Below, one piece after another: positions 36,361 through 49,195 of a DNA stretch of 64,000 nucleotides. The stretch is from contig CAKAKS010000062.1 of NCBI GenBank assembly GCA_916700875.1, positions 11,936,960 through 12,000,959 on the forward strand, read 5' to 3'. The position numbers and the translations under genes were made by a program. Source of the stretch: Sebastes aleutianus (Eukaryota > Chordata > Actinopteri > Perciformes > Sebastidae). The notes beneath the pieces were generated by a model. It was not told the origin of the DNA and searched no databases. It saw only the letters and a program-made list of their open reading frames with translations. Position 1 is the first letter of the stretch, and each line of letters begins with the position of its first letter.

Positions 36361-36761
36361 CTTCATTCTAATTATGAGGTTTTCATTCTTTTGATGTACA
36401 AATTGAGCAAGGTATTCACTATCTCTCCTGATATGGAGGTGTAACATTTGTCAGAGCTGTTGGTGTGACATATGAGCACCACAGTAAATTATTCCCCGAC
36501 ATCTGAAGCAAGTGGTTCGGTCACATGCTATATGACCCCCCACGCTCTCCCATGAGCAGAGAGGGCCCACGCAGCAACTGGTCCCAGGACGCCCCGGGGC
36601 CACGACCCCTGGGTGCTTTGGTGTGTACTTAGGGGTCAGACTGCTACATTTGAGAGCTGTGATGTTCTTCCAACATGGGCCCCTTCTTAATCCATCTCCA
36701 CCCCTCTGACAGAGAAGAGACGCATGTGCACACTTGTGCATGCGTAAAGAAGTATTTCATT

Positions 36762-37828
36762 TTAACCTCTTCCACTCCTTGAGGGCGCCGGCGCCCTCAG
36801 CCGACTTTACTGTCCTTCAGAGATTGTAGCAGGCGAGAAAAAACTGGCATGGCCATTTTCAAAGGGGTCCTTGACCTCTGACCTCAAGATATGTGAGTCA
36901 CATGCAGTTTTTAGTATGCAGTATAAATGTGTTATTTTTGCCCATTCTAAAAATGGTGTATTTAAATATTTCTGCATACTGGGGTCCCTAAACAGTCTTG
37001 GAATTACATAAATTGGGTATCACTGTAAAGCTGAGACTCTTGGATCCAATGAGCCAAATTGCATTCATGTGTGATGATGTTAGTCTCCATAGTAGACATT
37101 TCAATGTAGTGAGACCATTTTTTGACACTTGACCTCACTGTATAAAATGACCTGTTGTGACCTCTAGGATAATCACAGTCTCATGAAACATTACAACCAC
37201 AAACTGGAGACCTAGAGCATTCAGAGGATGGATGGCTTCTAGGTAGATATAAAATAAGGGGGTTTCTGAGGAGTTTCCAGAACAGCAGTGCTAACCATCC
37301 ATTTGCCGAGAAATGACAACGGTTTTTGATACCAAATCACAGCATGGCTTCTTTTGTGGTGTTCCTCAAGGTCCCGGTATCTTAATGTGGTATTTTGGAG
37401 GGATTATTGATCATTTTTATCAATTCTCCAGTGGTAAAAAAATGGTTAAATTCAGCACCAAATCTGTGTAACAAATGGTATCAACCCCAAAACTGCTGTA
37501 ACAATTTATGAGACATAACAGAGCATGGGAATGACCATCATATACTTATATCATAATGTTCTAAGTCCTTATACACTTCCAAAATTATAGTATTTTAATT
37601 AATTAATTAATTAATTAATTAATTACTTTTTTTGTTGTATTTTTGATTTAACACTGGAACAACTTGACACTCAGTGCTGAGCTGCATCTCAAATTAATCT
37701 TCAGGTTCTCAGCTTTCAGATGATGTACACCACTACTATGTGACATCTACTGTTGACCTGCTATCTCCACCTAAAGACCCCCTGTACCTCCCTAAAAAAA
37801 GACAAAAAGGAGTCTATTGTAAAAAGGG
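36762..37828 (+). mobile_element. TTAA-type (piggyBac-like) non-autonomous element, degraded copy
   Basis: Shares about 1 kb with the element at 49896-51074, including the GCATACTGGGGTCCCTAAACAG block and the AAAGACCCCCTGTAC block near the right end. The left TTAA (36762-36765) is present. The right terminus has decayed. A shortened fam1 core with DR1 at 36872-36884 is embedded near the left end. A perfect 20-bp GC palindrome at 36780-36799 is peculiar to this copy. Confidence 0.7.
37595..37624 (+). repeat. (AATT)n microsatellite inside the TTAA-type element
   Basis: About seven AATT units. The paired element at 49896-51074 has a shorter version near 50955-50973, so the tract is ancestral and has changed length. 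Confidence 0.85.
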
Positions 37829-39694
37829 TGATCTAATCTAATAATACAAACAATAATAGTGTATTTGTATAGAGTGTTTAGGCTATGTTTTATGTGGATC
37901 AATTTAATCGTACTTTATGTACACTATTTCACAAATACTCACACTCACATATGCATGTACACCCATACTGATGTACCATGCATGCTACAGGTTTATGCTG
38001 CAGAATGTGTATTTGCTAAAGTTTCACACACCAACACACACACAGACACACCAACACACACCAGGCCCGCTCTGCCAACTGATCCCGACACCTTCAGCTG
38101 TGATGCTAACACATTCCAGGGGTGATTCCCACCGGACAAGTTCAACGCTGACAGATACATTCCTCTGCTGGCATGCCATCAGGAAACCCACCTGGTCTTC
38201 CCACATGTTTTGGAGGCCCGCTGTTCCAAACATGGCTGCCGTCCCGTGACCTTTCTGACATCCTCGGACAGCAGCGGCACAGCCTGCGAACACACACAGG
38301 TGGAGTGTGGATTTAGATACAGACTAGTTTATATTTGTTTCATACTGTCTGTGGTTGACATTGTGTCCACTCTACTGTTTTTTCACCGCTAATGTCTTGA
38401 GCATGTATTTATGTTGGACTGAAACTGTTTGCTCTGGAAATGTGTAGGCAGGATGACAGATGACAGTTGCTCCCAGTTTTTCATTGTGCAAACCCATATG
38501 TACTGCGCCGTGGTATGTTCCATGGCAGGAGGTGCACATTACATGGACAATGTAAGATGCAACTCATGCAGACTGGCCCACGTTGCTCCAGATCTGTTAA
38601 TGTTAATGTCATCTTGTTGAAAGATAAATGGAAGTAAGGAAGGAAGGAAGCAGATTCTCTCACTCTGATTCATAAGCAAATGATTCTATTAAAGTCACTT
38701 TGGTTTAAACATTTAACATGTAATATTAGCAAGCTAAGCTGTACTTTAGGTATATGACAGACAATTTGTTTAGCGAGTGACAGTTCGCTAATCCCCGCCT
38801 TTTGTTACTGTTGCTACCCCGGTCTTTCCTGTACACATGCGGTTCACAAAGATAACAGTGGCAGATTTACTGCTCAAAATTCCCAGTATTTTTTTTTAAA
38901 AACAACAACTTGATTTCAAACTGAAGTAACTAAGTATGTAAGTAAGTAAAGCTTTATTTATATAGCCCCTTTTAAAACACACCGTTACAAAGTGCTTCAC
39001 ACACAAATGAAACATCAAACAATGATAAAAACGAAGGAAAAATTACAATATGAAACAAGTAAAACAAGTAAACAAAAGAAGCTTCTCATTTCTAGGCGGT
39101 CCCATTCATTTTTCCAGCTGAAATGACAACCATTGGTACCCAATTTGATCAGCTGCTAGCTAACGTTAGCTAATCGAGCCAACTAAGTCTGACTTTTTAA
39201 TGTTTCCAGCTGACTTGTTGGCGAGACACCCCAGGCAAAAATATTGTTTTTCATGCACTGGTCAATTTTTAGATTTTAGGCTATTTTGCTTCCATAACAT
39301 GTCTTCTTTCAGGCAAGTGGAAAGAAAACATCCAAAATACACATTTAGCTATTTATTTTACTACTTTGTCTATTTGTGTCTGTAGATTTTTCCTAAATTC
39401 ACCAAACGTTAGCATTAGATAATGTCTCATTTGCATATTTAAACATAACTTTTCAGATATCTTGTAAAAAGTAATTGTCAGTAATTAACTAGGGAAGTTC
39501 CATGGTGATATCTATAAATTCATTTTTTGTTACCCTATCCATGAGCAGTGTTTTGCAAAATGTATGTAATTTTACAATCCATATCTTTAAAGGCCGTTTG
39601 CTCAAAATTAGGTTTTTCTCACTCTGAGCCACTTCAGTAGCACTTACATACACCAAACTTTCCAGTTTCATTCCTATCTATGTTCCGGAGGTTT
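37829..39694. other. Gene-free stretch
   Basis: Mixed sequence with CA-rich patches (38025-38060) and the small retroposon-like repeat at 38933. No coding signal. Confidence 0.5.
38933..39075 (+). repeat. Dispersed repeat with TTTATTTATATAGC core, copy 2
   Basis: (TAAG)n-like sequence, then AGCTTTATTTATATAGCCCC and CAAAGTGCTTCACACAC. Same organisation as the copies at 28010 and 48243. Confidence 0.55.
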
Positions 39695-40387
39695 TTAAAG
39701 GGACTATTTGTAACTTTCAGAAAAGCTTCTTAACAGCGACACCTGTGGCCGTGAAATCAACGAAAGTCAGCGTCGGGCTCGCGCTTGCTCGCTCTCAATA
39801 TACCTGAACGAGCATCACTCAAAACAGTGAGGCGACACAAGTCAGCTAAAACCACAATATCACTCTATATTTCAGCTGCTTGGCAGTAATGTTAGCTGAC
39901 CAGACGAAGGTCTCTCCATGAACATGATTTAGATCTGATCCTAGTGTTGGCTTTTCCTGCCTAAGTGCAGGCTGATGCAGCGGGGCTCTCCAACGTGTCT
40001 CCCTGCTCTCTCCGCCCGCAGCCGGAGAGAGCAGAGGAGACACCGGCACCCGGTCGGTAACGAGAAGACAACGTAAATCTCTGTAGAGCTCCGTCACTTC
40101 ACAAGACACGGAAAACCTCTGTTGGTCTGGAGGAGCTGCAGCAGTTATTTCTGCACAAACGTCCCCTGTACATTCACTAGATATTCTCAGAGCTAAACTA
40201 ACTCTTCTGCAGTGTGTAGTGAACGCGCGTTCACATCTAGAGGTGGAGCGAGCTGAGCTGTCTGAGTGAAGGCGAGCAGGCAGAGGAGGAGGGTACAGCG
40301 GCTACACGCGAACGCGCATATGCGAGCGCGCATGTGTGCCGACCCGCTACATTTATGCGCGTACAAAGTTACAAATAGTCCCTTTAA
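39695..40387. mobile_element. GC-rich TTAA MITE with perfect inverted ends
   Basis: TTAA then AGGGACTATTTGTAACTTT at the left edge. The exact reverse complement, AAAGTTACAAATAGTCCCT, then TTAA is at the right edge. The ends are 19-bp perfect inverted repeats with a TTAA target. The 0.69-kb interior is rich in CpG and contains alternating CG/CA sequence near 40305-40350 and a short inverted pair around CTCTCTCCG (about 40005-40035). It has no transposase frame. Confidence 0.85.
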
Positions 40388-42292
40388 GAGAGGAGTTTGT
40401 TCATATATCATTCATAGCCTGATTTATATAACATTTTATTCCTAAAAACATGGCGAAAATAGGCGTTTTCCAGATCACAGGTGGTCGGACAAATTGGCTT
40501 TTGGTCCAATGGGACATTTTTTGGACTATTGAGGTTTCGGAACAATGGGCTGTCAGAACAATGGCATGGCACTTTGAAAACAAATCAAGAAATTTCATGC
40601 TACGCACAATCTGCCGCAGTCCAGCGCTGTATAAATCAGAGTTTGGAGTGTACGTAATGAGTTTGGCTGGGGCTTTGAAGTATTGCTTGGTTACTACTGT
40701 AGATATAAAGCTAGTTAGCCAGAAATGCTAACGTTTGCAGCTTATGTTAGAGCAGATAAACACAGAGGGAATCCATTTCTTACACTTTTACTCATGTATT
40801 TTTGGCCCACTGTGCCTCGCTGTTTGGCAATATATGCTGACATAGCACTGTCATTGTTTTTTAATCTGTCTGAGCATGCAAATTCAGGGACATTTCTTCA
40901 AAACAAACTGTGCTCTGCAAAGAGCATGTGAACTTTGGCTGGAGCAGTGTGTTTGCCAACAAATCACTTGATGATTGATGACTTGATGTGTTTGGGGTGG
41001 TTACACAGTTTGTCACAGTGATGATGATCAGTGATGGGAATATATGCTGACTGACTCACAGCAGCTTTCCTTTCTCCTTCCTGGGGATGAGTGTCCTATG
41101 ATGGGAAATCCAGGTCACCTGCCTACTCAACCCCCCATACGCAAACCTGAATGTAAGCATGTATTTACTCACGTAGCCAGACACAAACACGCATGCATTT
41201 GCACAAAGAGTTGACAACTGTAACTGCTGGACTTATGAGAATGTCAGGACCTATAAACTAGGCCACAAAGAGATTAAAACCAGTAGGCGTATCCACTTAT
41301 CATTCTGACAGTGACAAACCTCAAAGTGTTACTGGGACATACAGGTTCTGACAAGCCCTGCATGTTGGCACAATTACTTAATATTCTTTGCACCCGAAAG
41401 AATAGGAACATTTCCAACTGTCTTCAGCTGGAGGGAGAACGATTTATGTCAAGCTTATTGACTGTCGGCTTTAGATGGATTGCCTTTGATTTGTGTGTGT
41501 GGGAAAAATAGCGAACTTGGCTATGAACATGACCAAAGATATGCCAATTATGAAGAGCACATTTACGTAAGGCTCCGGCGTCCAAACTTATTGTTGCCTG
41601 TCCAACTGACTGATGAGCCAAGGAAAACAGGAATGAGAGGGGAGAACGCTTATCTTTTGTGTCTTTGTCTTCCAAGCTGTGAAACCATCTGGCAGATATA
41701 CAGATTTCTATTTGTTTTAAAGATTTAATCTTTATTGATTTTGGCTTTACTTGATAGTTTCACACTGGATAATCAGGAAGAATTTGGGAGAGAGCCAGTG
41801 ACATAATGAAAGGTCGTGTCCCAATGATAATGAAACTCTCGCAAGATGGTTGAGGTTAAGACATGTCATCAGGCAGTGAGTCTCGCAAGAGTTTTCGCAA
41901 ATCTAGGTTGACCACGACCATAATGAAGGACAAGTCAAATCTAGAGAACAACTCATAGAAGAGGGCCAATTTTGCGCCGAATGTTTGCATATTGAAATAC
42001 ATGCATATAGCACTAAAGCACCAAGAAATAGTAATAGAAATAGTAGAAATCCAAAATACAAGTATGAACCTGAAAAATAAGCATAATAGGTCCTTTTCAA
42101 ATTTTCTGGCCTGGACATAGAGTTGAGTGTATACTTTTTCTGTCAACAAAAAATGGATTACAAATTTCACAAAGCTAGTATTTATTGCACTGCTGTTGTA
42201 CTAGGCTGCATTACGTGCACTGTTATTTACATTCAACACGGGTGTAATATTTATGATGATGTTAGCCATAATGGCACAAATTGTTTCTAAAC
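40388..42292. other. Gene-free stretch
   Basis: Unique-looking. Several frames of 60-100 codons on both strands lack recognisable domains. Confidence 0.5.
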
Positions 42293-42914
42293 AGTGGGCG
42301 ACCTCTGGTTCTGAAAAGTGAAGCCAATGCTGAAGTGCCTTAAACCTGCATTCATTCTAACAGCCAGTAGGGGGCGACTCCTCTGGTTCCAAAAAGAAGT
42401 CTGATTGTATAGAAGTCTATGAGAAAATGAGCCAACTTCTCATTTGATTTATTTCCTCAGTAAACATTGTAAACATGAGTTTATGGTCTCAAACGCTAGT
42501 TTCAAGTCTTCTTCAATACAGCATGATGTTCATTTCGTAAAGTATGATCCCATTTAGAGTCAAATAGACCATAAAGCAGGTTTAGGGTTTAAGGTGCTTT
42601 AGGGCGTGGCTACCTTGTGATTGACAGGTCGCTACCACGGCGTTGTCCAGTCTGGGAGTTGTCCGTGTTTTCATCTTACAACTTTAATACTCTCACAGTG
42701 TGTTTTCAGTTCATGAAAATGAATTGCAACATTTTGGTCGCCTAAAAATGTCTTATTCAGCGTTCTGTTGTACTTAGCTCCACCAAATAAAAGATGGCGA
42801 CGGCCAAAAACCAAGATGCCAAGGGCCCAAAATGCCGAACTTGAGGCTTCAAAACGGCAGTCCACACACCAATGGGTGATGTCACGGTGACTACGTCCAC
42901 TTCTTATACTGTAT
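42293..42914 (-). repeat. fam4 dispersed repeat, copy 2
   Basis: Near full-length match to 9672-10262, including GTGGGCGACCTCTGGTTCTG, GTAGGGGGCGACTCCTCTGG and GTGACTACGTCCACTTC. Confidence 0.7.
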
Positions 42915-44439
42915 AAACAATGTATGATTTTAAATGTAGAATTACAGTCAAATAGGCTTTGTTCTCGGAAAAGATTTATTTTGGAGTCTTTAATTGGTAC
43001 AACATTTGGTCCACAATCATTTCACTCTATGTCGATGCTGAAATCTTTGAAGCTTAATAATCACAACTCCTGAAAGCAGAGAGAAGCTTTAAATACTGAC
43101 GTGAAGGTATTTTACTGTTTGTGTGTTTTACGTGCTCTCCAGGCTTACGTGCGCATGTGTCTGGCTTGCCTTTTTAATCCCTTTAGAAAGGGGATTGAGT
43201 ATCGCCCCATATACCTCCTTCACCCAGTGCCACACATGTTCGCAGCACAATGAAGACATTGAGCGGAGCGATCATCCCCCTGCTGCACCCCTGGTACCCA
43301 TAAATCTTCCTCGTGGTTCAGAGGAGAATGCATGCAGACAGTCTGGACCTCACTCTAGTCTCATCAGATCATGTTGGGCTTAAACACTGACACACACACT
43401 AGAGTACCAGCGCTCAAGCACTGAAGTCATTTCACCACTGGCCTCACGATAATGTCTTTGGAAGTTTGAGCCCTGAGAAAAAACAAAAGATAATGTTCAT
43501 GTTAACAGTCGGACCAAATGTTGACAATAAAGATGTCAGACGGGCCCTGAGCTGAAATAAATCATCTTAAAGGAGCTGATGATGCACACAATGTGTGAAG
43601 CTGTCCAGCCTGTTCAAGCGGTCACGCACTATAATGGATTTCGCCAAGCAGCTCTCAGCTGTGAGTGGGGAAAAGTCACAAATCAATCCAAGCTACGCCG
43701 TTCAACCAACTCTATTTCATCTGTTCTCAAGATACACACTCTGTTAAAAAACACCAAGCACATGCAGCCACACACACACACACACACACACATGTAACCA
43801 AAGAAAATGTGTGCTTTTAGCCTCCTGCCCCCCTTGGTGCTTGGCAGCAAAGCCTCAATCACACGATGCTGAAATCCCTCACACGCTGCACCAGCTATGT
43901 GGGATCTACATCTTTTCTACTGAATTCTTTCTTTTGTGCAACTCGAGCTTTGCGAAAAGCCAAAACGTCTTTTTTCCCCCCGTCTTTTTAAGCCCCGGAC
44001 TTTATGAGAGGAGTCATGTGAAAGGGAAGTAAAACAGACTACAAGTTCAAATAAACCAAATCCGTTTGAAGTCTGAGTGGCTATATATCAGCTCTGTCAA
44101 TGCAAAATATTTTCTCTGACCACAGCGCAGTGACATGTGAGTGATGTTTCAATCCCAGCGGTCTATTTAAAGGGCCGCGCTCTGTTTTGAAGGACGTGCT
44201 GTTAAAGTGGCACAAGGTCAACCAGTGAGGTTTGCAGAAGTGTGTGTGTGTGCATGTGTATGTGTGTTCGCATGGACACGCATTAAGGACTGGTCAGAAA
44301 GTGGCACAGCAAAATGTGTCATTGTCACATCAAATATTTGGTTCTAGAGGCTTGGTGACATAGTGATGGTTGGCAACTACAGTAGCTGGTGAACTAACTG
44401 CCAACACGCCAGCCAGATGAATATGAGTCAATGGAGTTA
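42915..44439. other. Gene-free stretch
   Basis: Holds (CA)n at 43769-43792 and a GT-rich patch at 44240-44270. Otherwise nothing recognised. Confidence 0.5.
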
Positions 44440-44592
44440 TGGAGTATTTTTAGATTGTTGTACTGGTATTTTACTTGTGTAAAGGATCTGAGTACTTCCT
44501 CCAAAACTGTTTATGAGGACTGAGAAGGTTATGAGTTATGGATAGTGGTGGAAAGTAACTAAGTATTTACCAAAGTAGAGTACTTAAGTAAT
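44440..44592 (+). repeat. Two ends of the CAGTGGTGG repeat family head-to-tail
   Basis: 44455-44510 matches the family's right end (TACTGGTATTTTACTTGTGTAAAGGATC). 44543-44592 matches a left end (AGTGGTGGAAAGTAACTAAG). They are separated by about 30 bases. Confidence 0.5.
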
Positions 44593-44983
44593 CTCTCGGC
44601 ATTCATATGCAGAAGCATATGCAGATAGATACAAGATTTTGGTATCGGAAGCGTTCTGGTTTCCGTTTGTAGTCCGAGTAGTATTGACCAATCATGTTAG
44701 AGCAGGCTTTGGTTGAATGTGGGTTAACAGTCCGTGTGGAGAGCAAAAGAGGCAGAACGCATTGGCCGAAATGCAATCTGGGAATGATGATTTAGCTTTG
44801 TATTGGTTTAAAATTAGCTTGTAAACTGGCTACTTGTGAAACAATCCGGTCATACACGTCATCTCTCAACTCCAACTCCAGTCTTGCATCTCAAGTTGGT
44901 AATCGGACTGTAATCACACGCACGGAAAGGGAAGTCTTGGCCTGGATATCCACTGGCTTCTGCCTATACATCTAAAACACCAA

Positions 44984-45170
44984 GAAAGGGTGCAAGGCTG
45001 TGGTGAAAGACCTGCAGAAGAAGTTCTTCGGCAGGCGCCTGCTAGAGTCTGTGATATTAATACAGGATCCAGTTGTGAACACAGCCATCGTCCAGTCTTT
45101 TCCAGCCCACATCACAGACTTACTATCTGCTCGGCTTGCAGAGAAAGCTGCTTCCCGCTGTTTGTAGAAA
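44984..45170 (+). pseudogene. Coding-like fragment of unknown origin
   Basis: A 62-codon frame reading KKGCKAVVKDLQKKFFGRR, then LLESVILIQDPVVNTAIVQ and ending in a stop (TAG, about 45165). Its residue composition looks more protein-like than the surrounding noise. It has no ATG, and a stop lies just upstream at about 44971. The next frame continues open into a short hydrophobic stretch ending at TGA 45241-45243, which could mean a frameshift. I do not recognise the family. It could be a relic of a retrocopy, an exon of an unknown gene, or chance. Confidence 0.2.
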
Positions 45171-45315
45171 GATGTGCTCCAGTGCCATGGCTTTCGCTGC
45201 AGGTATACTGGCTGCCATCTTTCTGATGGCACTCATCCCATGAAGCAGCACACCAGCAGCTGCCGGTGGAGGAAGGGTGCAGCATTGCAGCAATGTCCAG
45301 TGTCAGCAGTCTATA

Positions 45316-45465
45316 GGGCCGCACAGTGGCTCAGTGGGTAACACAGCAACAGGGTCACACCAACCTCGACTTCTGTGTGCTGTGAGTTTATCCCCATGTC
45401 AGTGTTGGTTTACTCCGCGTACTTCGGTTTTCTTCCACACTCCCAATTTGGACAATTGAAATGTT
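45316..45465 (+). repeat. Degraded teleost repeat with GGCTCAGTGGG motif
   Basis: GGGCCGCACAGTGGCTCAGTGG, CCCCATGTCAGTGTTGGTTT and CTTCCACACTCCCAATTTGG match a widespread fish repeat from memory. The GGCTCAGTGG part resembles a tRNA A-box, but the B-box position is destroyed and no tRNA fold is possible. Confidence 0.5.
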
Positions 45466-45500
45466 TGACTGTATTTTTTATGTCTGAAGTACTTCTTTTT

Positions 45501-45992
45501 GAAGGTTCAGTGTGTAGGATCTGGCGGTATCTAGCAGTGAGGTGAGGAGATTACAACCAACTGAAGCCTCTTCCGTGTGCTAAGCGTGTTGGAGAGCTAC
45601 GGTGGCCGACATGGAAACGCAAATGGCCCTCTCTAGAGACAATTGAAGCAGAGCCAGTGCGTACGAGGGATGTGAGTGGTGAAGCAAGAGAGAGAGAGCG
45701 GCTGCAATGGGAGCGAGTAACGTTATCGACTCCGGCCCAAGCAGGAAAAGTTAACAGTGTTTGGTTTGTCCGTTCTGGGCTACTGTAGAGACATGGCGGA
45801 GCAACATGGTGGCCTCCATGGAGAGAGGACCCACTCCCTGTGTAGATATAAACGAATCATTCTTCGTAACATTCAAGGTAACGAAAACACGATTCTTATT
45901 TTCAGGTGATTATACACTAAAGAAAACATACTTATTTTTATATTCAATTTCTGCCAATAGATCCACCTAATTATTACACACTGGTCTTTTAA
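45501..45992 (+). mobile_element. Small MITE with CAGTGTGTA ends, copy 2
   Basis: Begins GAAGGTTCAGTGTGTAGGATC and ends TTACACACTGGTCTTTT. The internal stretch with TTTCAGGTGATTATACACTAAAG is the inverted counterpart of sequence in the copy at 14353-14588. It is longer and more complete than that copy, and is non-coding. Confidence 0.65.
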
Positions 45993-48242
45993 ATTAGAGT
46001 CTATATGTGGATTAGGTGACTCGACACACACACACTCACAGTCAAGCAGATTGTAAATGTTTTACAGAGCCCATTCTGATTTCCAAGGCGTCAAATACCA
46101 ACGCTTTTTCACGCCCCTCGCCGAGTGATAGCGATGTACAAGGCACTCTTTAGCATCTGTATAAGACGCAGGCTTTCAAGTAACTACAATGTAAACCCAT
46201 CCGAGTCAATATCAAATGCTTAGAGAACGTGGTCGGGGAGTGTGGTGGCGAAAAAACACATAAGGCGGGTGAGAGGGGTGGTGGATGGGTCCAAACTGAG
46301 GCCGAGGAGGTTAAATAAAAGTGGATGATGCAAAACAGCTAATAAGCTATGACAGTTTCCCCCATTTTGGACTCTCCAGTTTTCCGTTCCCTCAAAGCCT
46401 TTGAGTCAGAGGTCAGTAGTGTCAAGACAGCTTGCTATTGGTCAACGCCGCAAATTCAAAGTATATCAAAATGGACTCAGCCCCTGCGAGCGAATCCACT
46501 AATCGCAGTGATTCCAGTGGAATTAACGGATTTTGCTGCTTAACTGTTTTAAGTGCTGGTGTGATGAGGCTTTGTGTTTTTATAGTATATATGTGTATAT
46601 TTGCAGGTTGCGAACTACAGGGGAGCCAGGGGGAGCTTGGGTCCCCTAAAAACATGGTTTGTGAAATTTTGGGGGGCTCTAAAATATTGACAATATGCTA
46701 TTTTTGCCATGCTTTTCTATTATTCTGTATCTTCATCATCATGGATCGTGTGTAAAATTAGGCTATTATTGATGCATGATGGTGATCCATCACTAGTTCA
46801 CTATAATACAGATACCGCCATGCATGCTATTCTTGCCATCACCATTAAGCGCAGGGGGCGCAACATCAAAAATGTTTCTTTGCAACAAAAGTCAGTCTGT
46901 CCTCTTTGATGCACGCCCCCCCCCATGAGCTCCCTGAAAGCCATGCTATAGTTCACACACTGTATTTGTCATCTCTAATGTGTCTTTACTCTACAAGCAT
47001 GTGTTTTCAGGGTGTACTGCTGTGTTTCATTGTGTGAGCATATATAATATACTTTTTTGTCCATATGTGAGTGAGGTGACCGTGATTAGAGGGTGGCACT
47101 GCAGTGTTCCCCCTCGGGCCACATCACCCTGTTATTTTCCCCTCGTCAGCCCGTGCTCTCAATAGGGAGGGTGGGTCCGTGACCTCCCTCCCACGCACAA
47201 CCACGGGAGAGGGAGGCACCCGTTTCACACAACCCCTACTAAGTGTCTGCAGAGGAGTGGATGAGTTCAGAGGCCCCCTCTCAGCCCCCCGCAGAACTCC
47301 ACATTTCTCACAAAGCAGAGTGTATCGCAGGCCTGGGCCTCCAGGCTGAACCCTCCCCTCTCTCCTCCTCACTGTGACACAGACGGTTAACACGTCACTG
47401 TCCCCCATCTGGACTCATGGAAGTCATCAAAAGCGATGAACCGGTGACACCGAGGCAGGGTCGGGGCGAACTTTTAGGGGTTTGGGCTCATTTCCCACTA
47501 ACTGTCCAAACTGCGGCAGATAAATGACAGAGTTAAAGAGAGGCCAAGTGGTGACACTAGCAATATGTCTTTTGGAGCTTTCTTTGGCATTCCTCTTGCT
47601 CCCACTTTTTTTTCTACCCTCTTTTCTTCTCTTCCTTTAGCTCTTTTTCCCGCCGTCTCTCCCTCCTTGTTTCCCATCCACAGCATTCAGAAACTCTGAA
47701 AGGAAGGAACCACCATAAAACAAACAGCCCAGGGCCTTGTTTAGCTGGGACGCCATGTGAAGTCAGGGAACCATCCGATGGAAGGAGAAGGGGAAAAAAC
47801 AACAACAATAAAATCGCCATTGGGATGCACACAGTGGACTGTGTTGAGGTTTGGGTTCATTACGCTTTAAAGAGAACAATTCTGGACAGTAGAGACTGTG
47901 CTCAGTCGCAGCAACAATGACTGGCAAACCCTGTGGTCCTGCTGTCTGCACTTGGCGGTCTGATGCTCCCAGCAGAACAAAAGGCTCAGACTACCAAAGT
48001 GTCTGAGTCTTACTGATTTTTGGTAGTCGGGGAACTAGAAAGCGTAGAGTCAGGACTGGCAGTGTACCAGAATGGCTTTACGTAGAACAAAACAATGCAT
48101 GTGGCAGAGCTGACAATGCTGATCAGGACATTTCTGCCTGTGCGTTCCATTGTGATTTAGGATAGAATTAAAGATAAACATACAGTATATGTACAGCAGT
48201 TAGTGATTTCCATGTCTTATTTATCAGATAATCTTCATAACA
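45993..48242. other. Gene-free stretch
   Basis: Contains repeat-like text near 46615-46690 (GGGGAGCCAGGGGGAGCTTGG) and GC-richer unique sequence at 47080-47480. No gene supported. Confidence 0.45.
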
Positions 48243-48246
48243 ATTA

Positions 48247-48281
<35 letters not shown>

Positions 48282-48400
48282 CTTTATTTATATAGCACCT
48301 TTCAAACAAGTCAAATGCAATTCAAAGTGCTGTACAGACGATTGACAAAAGACACCAACCAAGAACCCTACACACTGTCTGAGGGCTGACATCAAATTAC
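48243..48400 (+). repeat. Dispersed repeat with (AATC)n tail, copy 3
   Basis: (AATC)n over about 36 bases, then ACTTTATTTATATAGCACC and TTCAAAGTGCTGTACAG. Same family as the copies at 28010 and 38933. Confidence 0.6.
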
Positions 48401-48998
48401 AAAAGATTTGTATCACTATGCGTTATAAAACGTACACTATTAAGAATTTAAAATGCACTCAGTGAAGCAGTGTTTCTCTCCATGGGAGCCTACCGGCATT
48501 TTTAAACATCAGACCTAGGGCACAGTATTTCTATTTAGCTCAGAGGGACTGATTCACCCCCTGCAGTCAGAGGACATTACCATAGTTAATGTGGGGGTTT
48601 CCACCTTCAGGCATGATAGCATCACCACAGGACACTAAGTCTGTGTGCTCTTAACTGAGGCCATCTACTTAAAGCCTAGATGAATATCACAGTTAAAAAA
48701 TATCCTGGCTTGGTAGATGTGTTGGACTATTTAAAGACCATTGAAGCTGCACTAATTCATATTTTATATTAGCAATAGATTACATAACTATATATAATGT
48801 GAAAGGAGCCGCTGATGAACCCACAGAGAATTATCACCCAACTCTGCACTTCCCCTCAGCTCTATTGAGTGTTTTAGCATCTTTCAGCTCATTGTTGTGG
48901 TTTTCTGGCCCACAACTGTTTTGGTTCACTTTCACCGCTCTCATCAACCTAGTTTCCAGCAGCAGGCTGCTGTTTTGGGGGAAAAAGCTCTGATAAAT

Positions 48999-49195
48999 CA
49001 TAGACTGTATACAAGAAGTAAACGTAGTCACCGTGACGTAACCCATTGGTTTGTGGTCCATGGTTTTGAAGCCTCGAGTTCAGCATTTTGTCCGTCGCCA
49101 TCTTGGTTTTCCGCAACCAGAAGTGACACGAGAGGGTGGAGCTAAGTACAACCGAATGCTGAATAAGACATTTTTGGGGGACCAAAATGTTATAA
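48999..49195 (+). repeat. fam4 dispersed repeat, copy 3 (partial)
   Basis: Begins CATAGACTGTATACAAGAAG and continues through GTAGTCACCGTGACG, GAAGCCTCGAGTTC and CGTCGCCATCTTGG, the complement of the right half of the other copies. It ends at about 49195. Confidence 0.65.

Noticed and set aside
36451..36741. 96-codon minus-strand frame rich in Cys and His
   Set aside because: The Cys/His spacing does not match any zinc-binding pattern I know, and it lies between two transposons. It could be rechecked by blastp, but I cannot support a gene.
45316..45465. tRNA-like GGCTCAGTGG motif
   Set aside because: No B-box and no cloverleaf. It fits a degraded interspersed repeat better than a tRNA gene.
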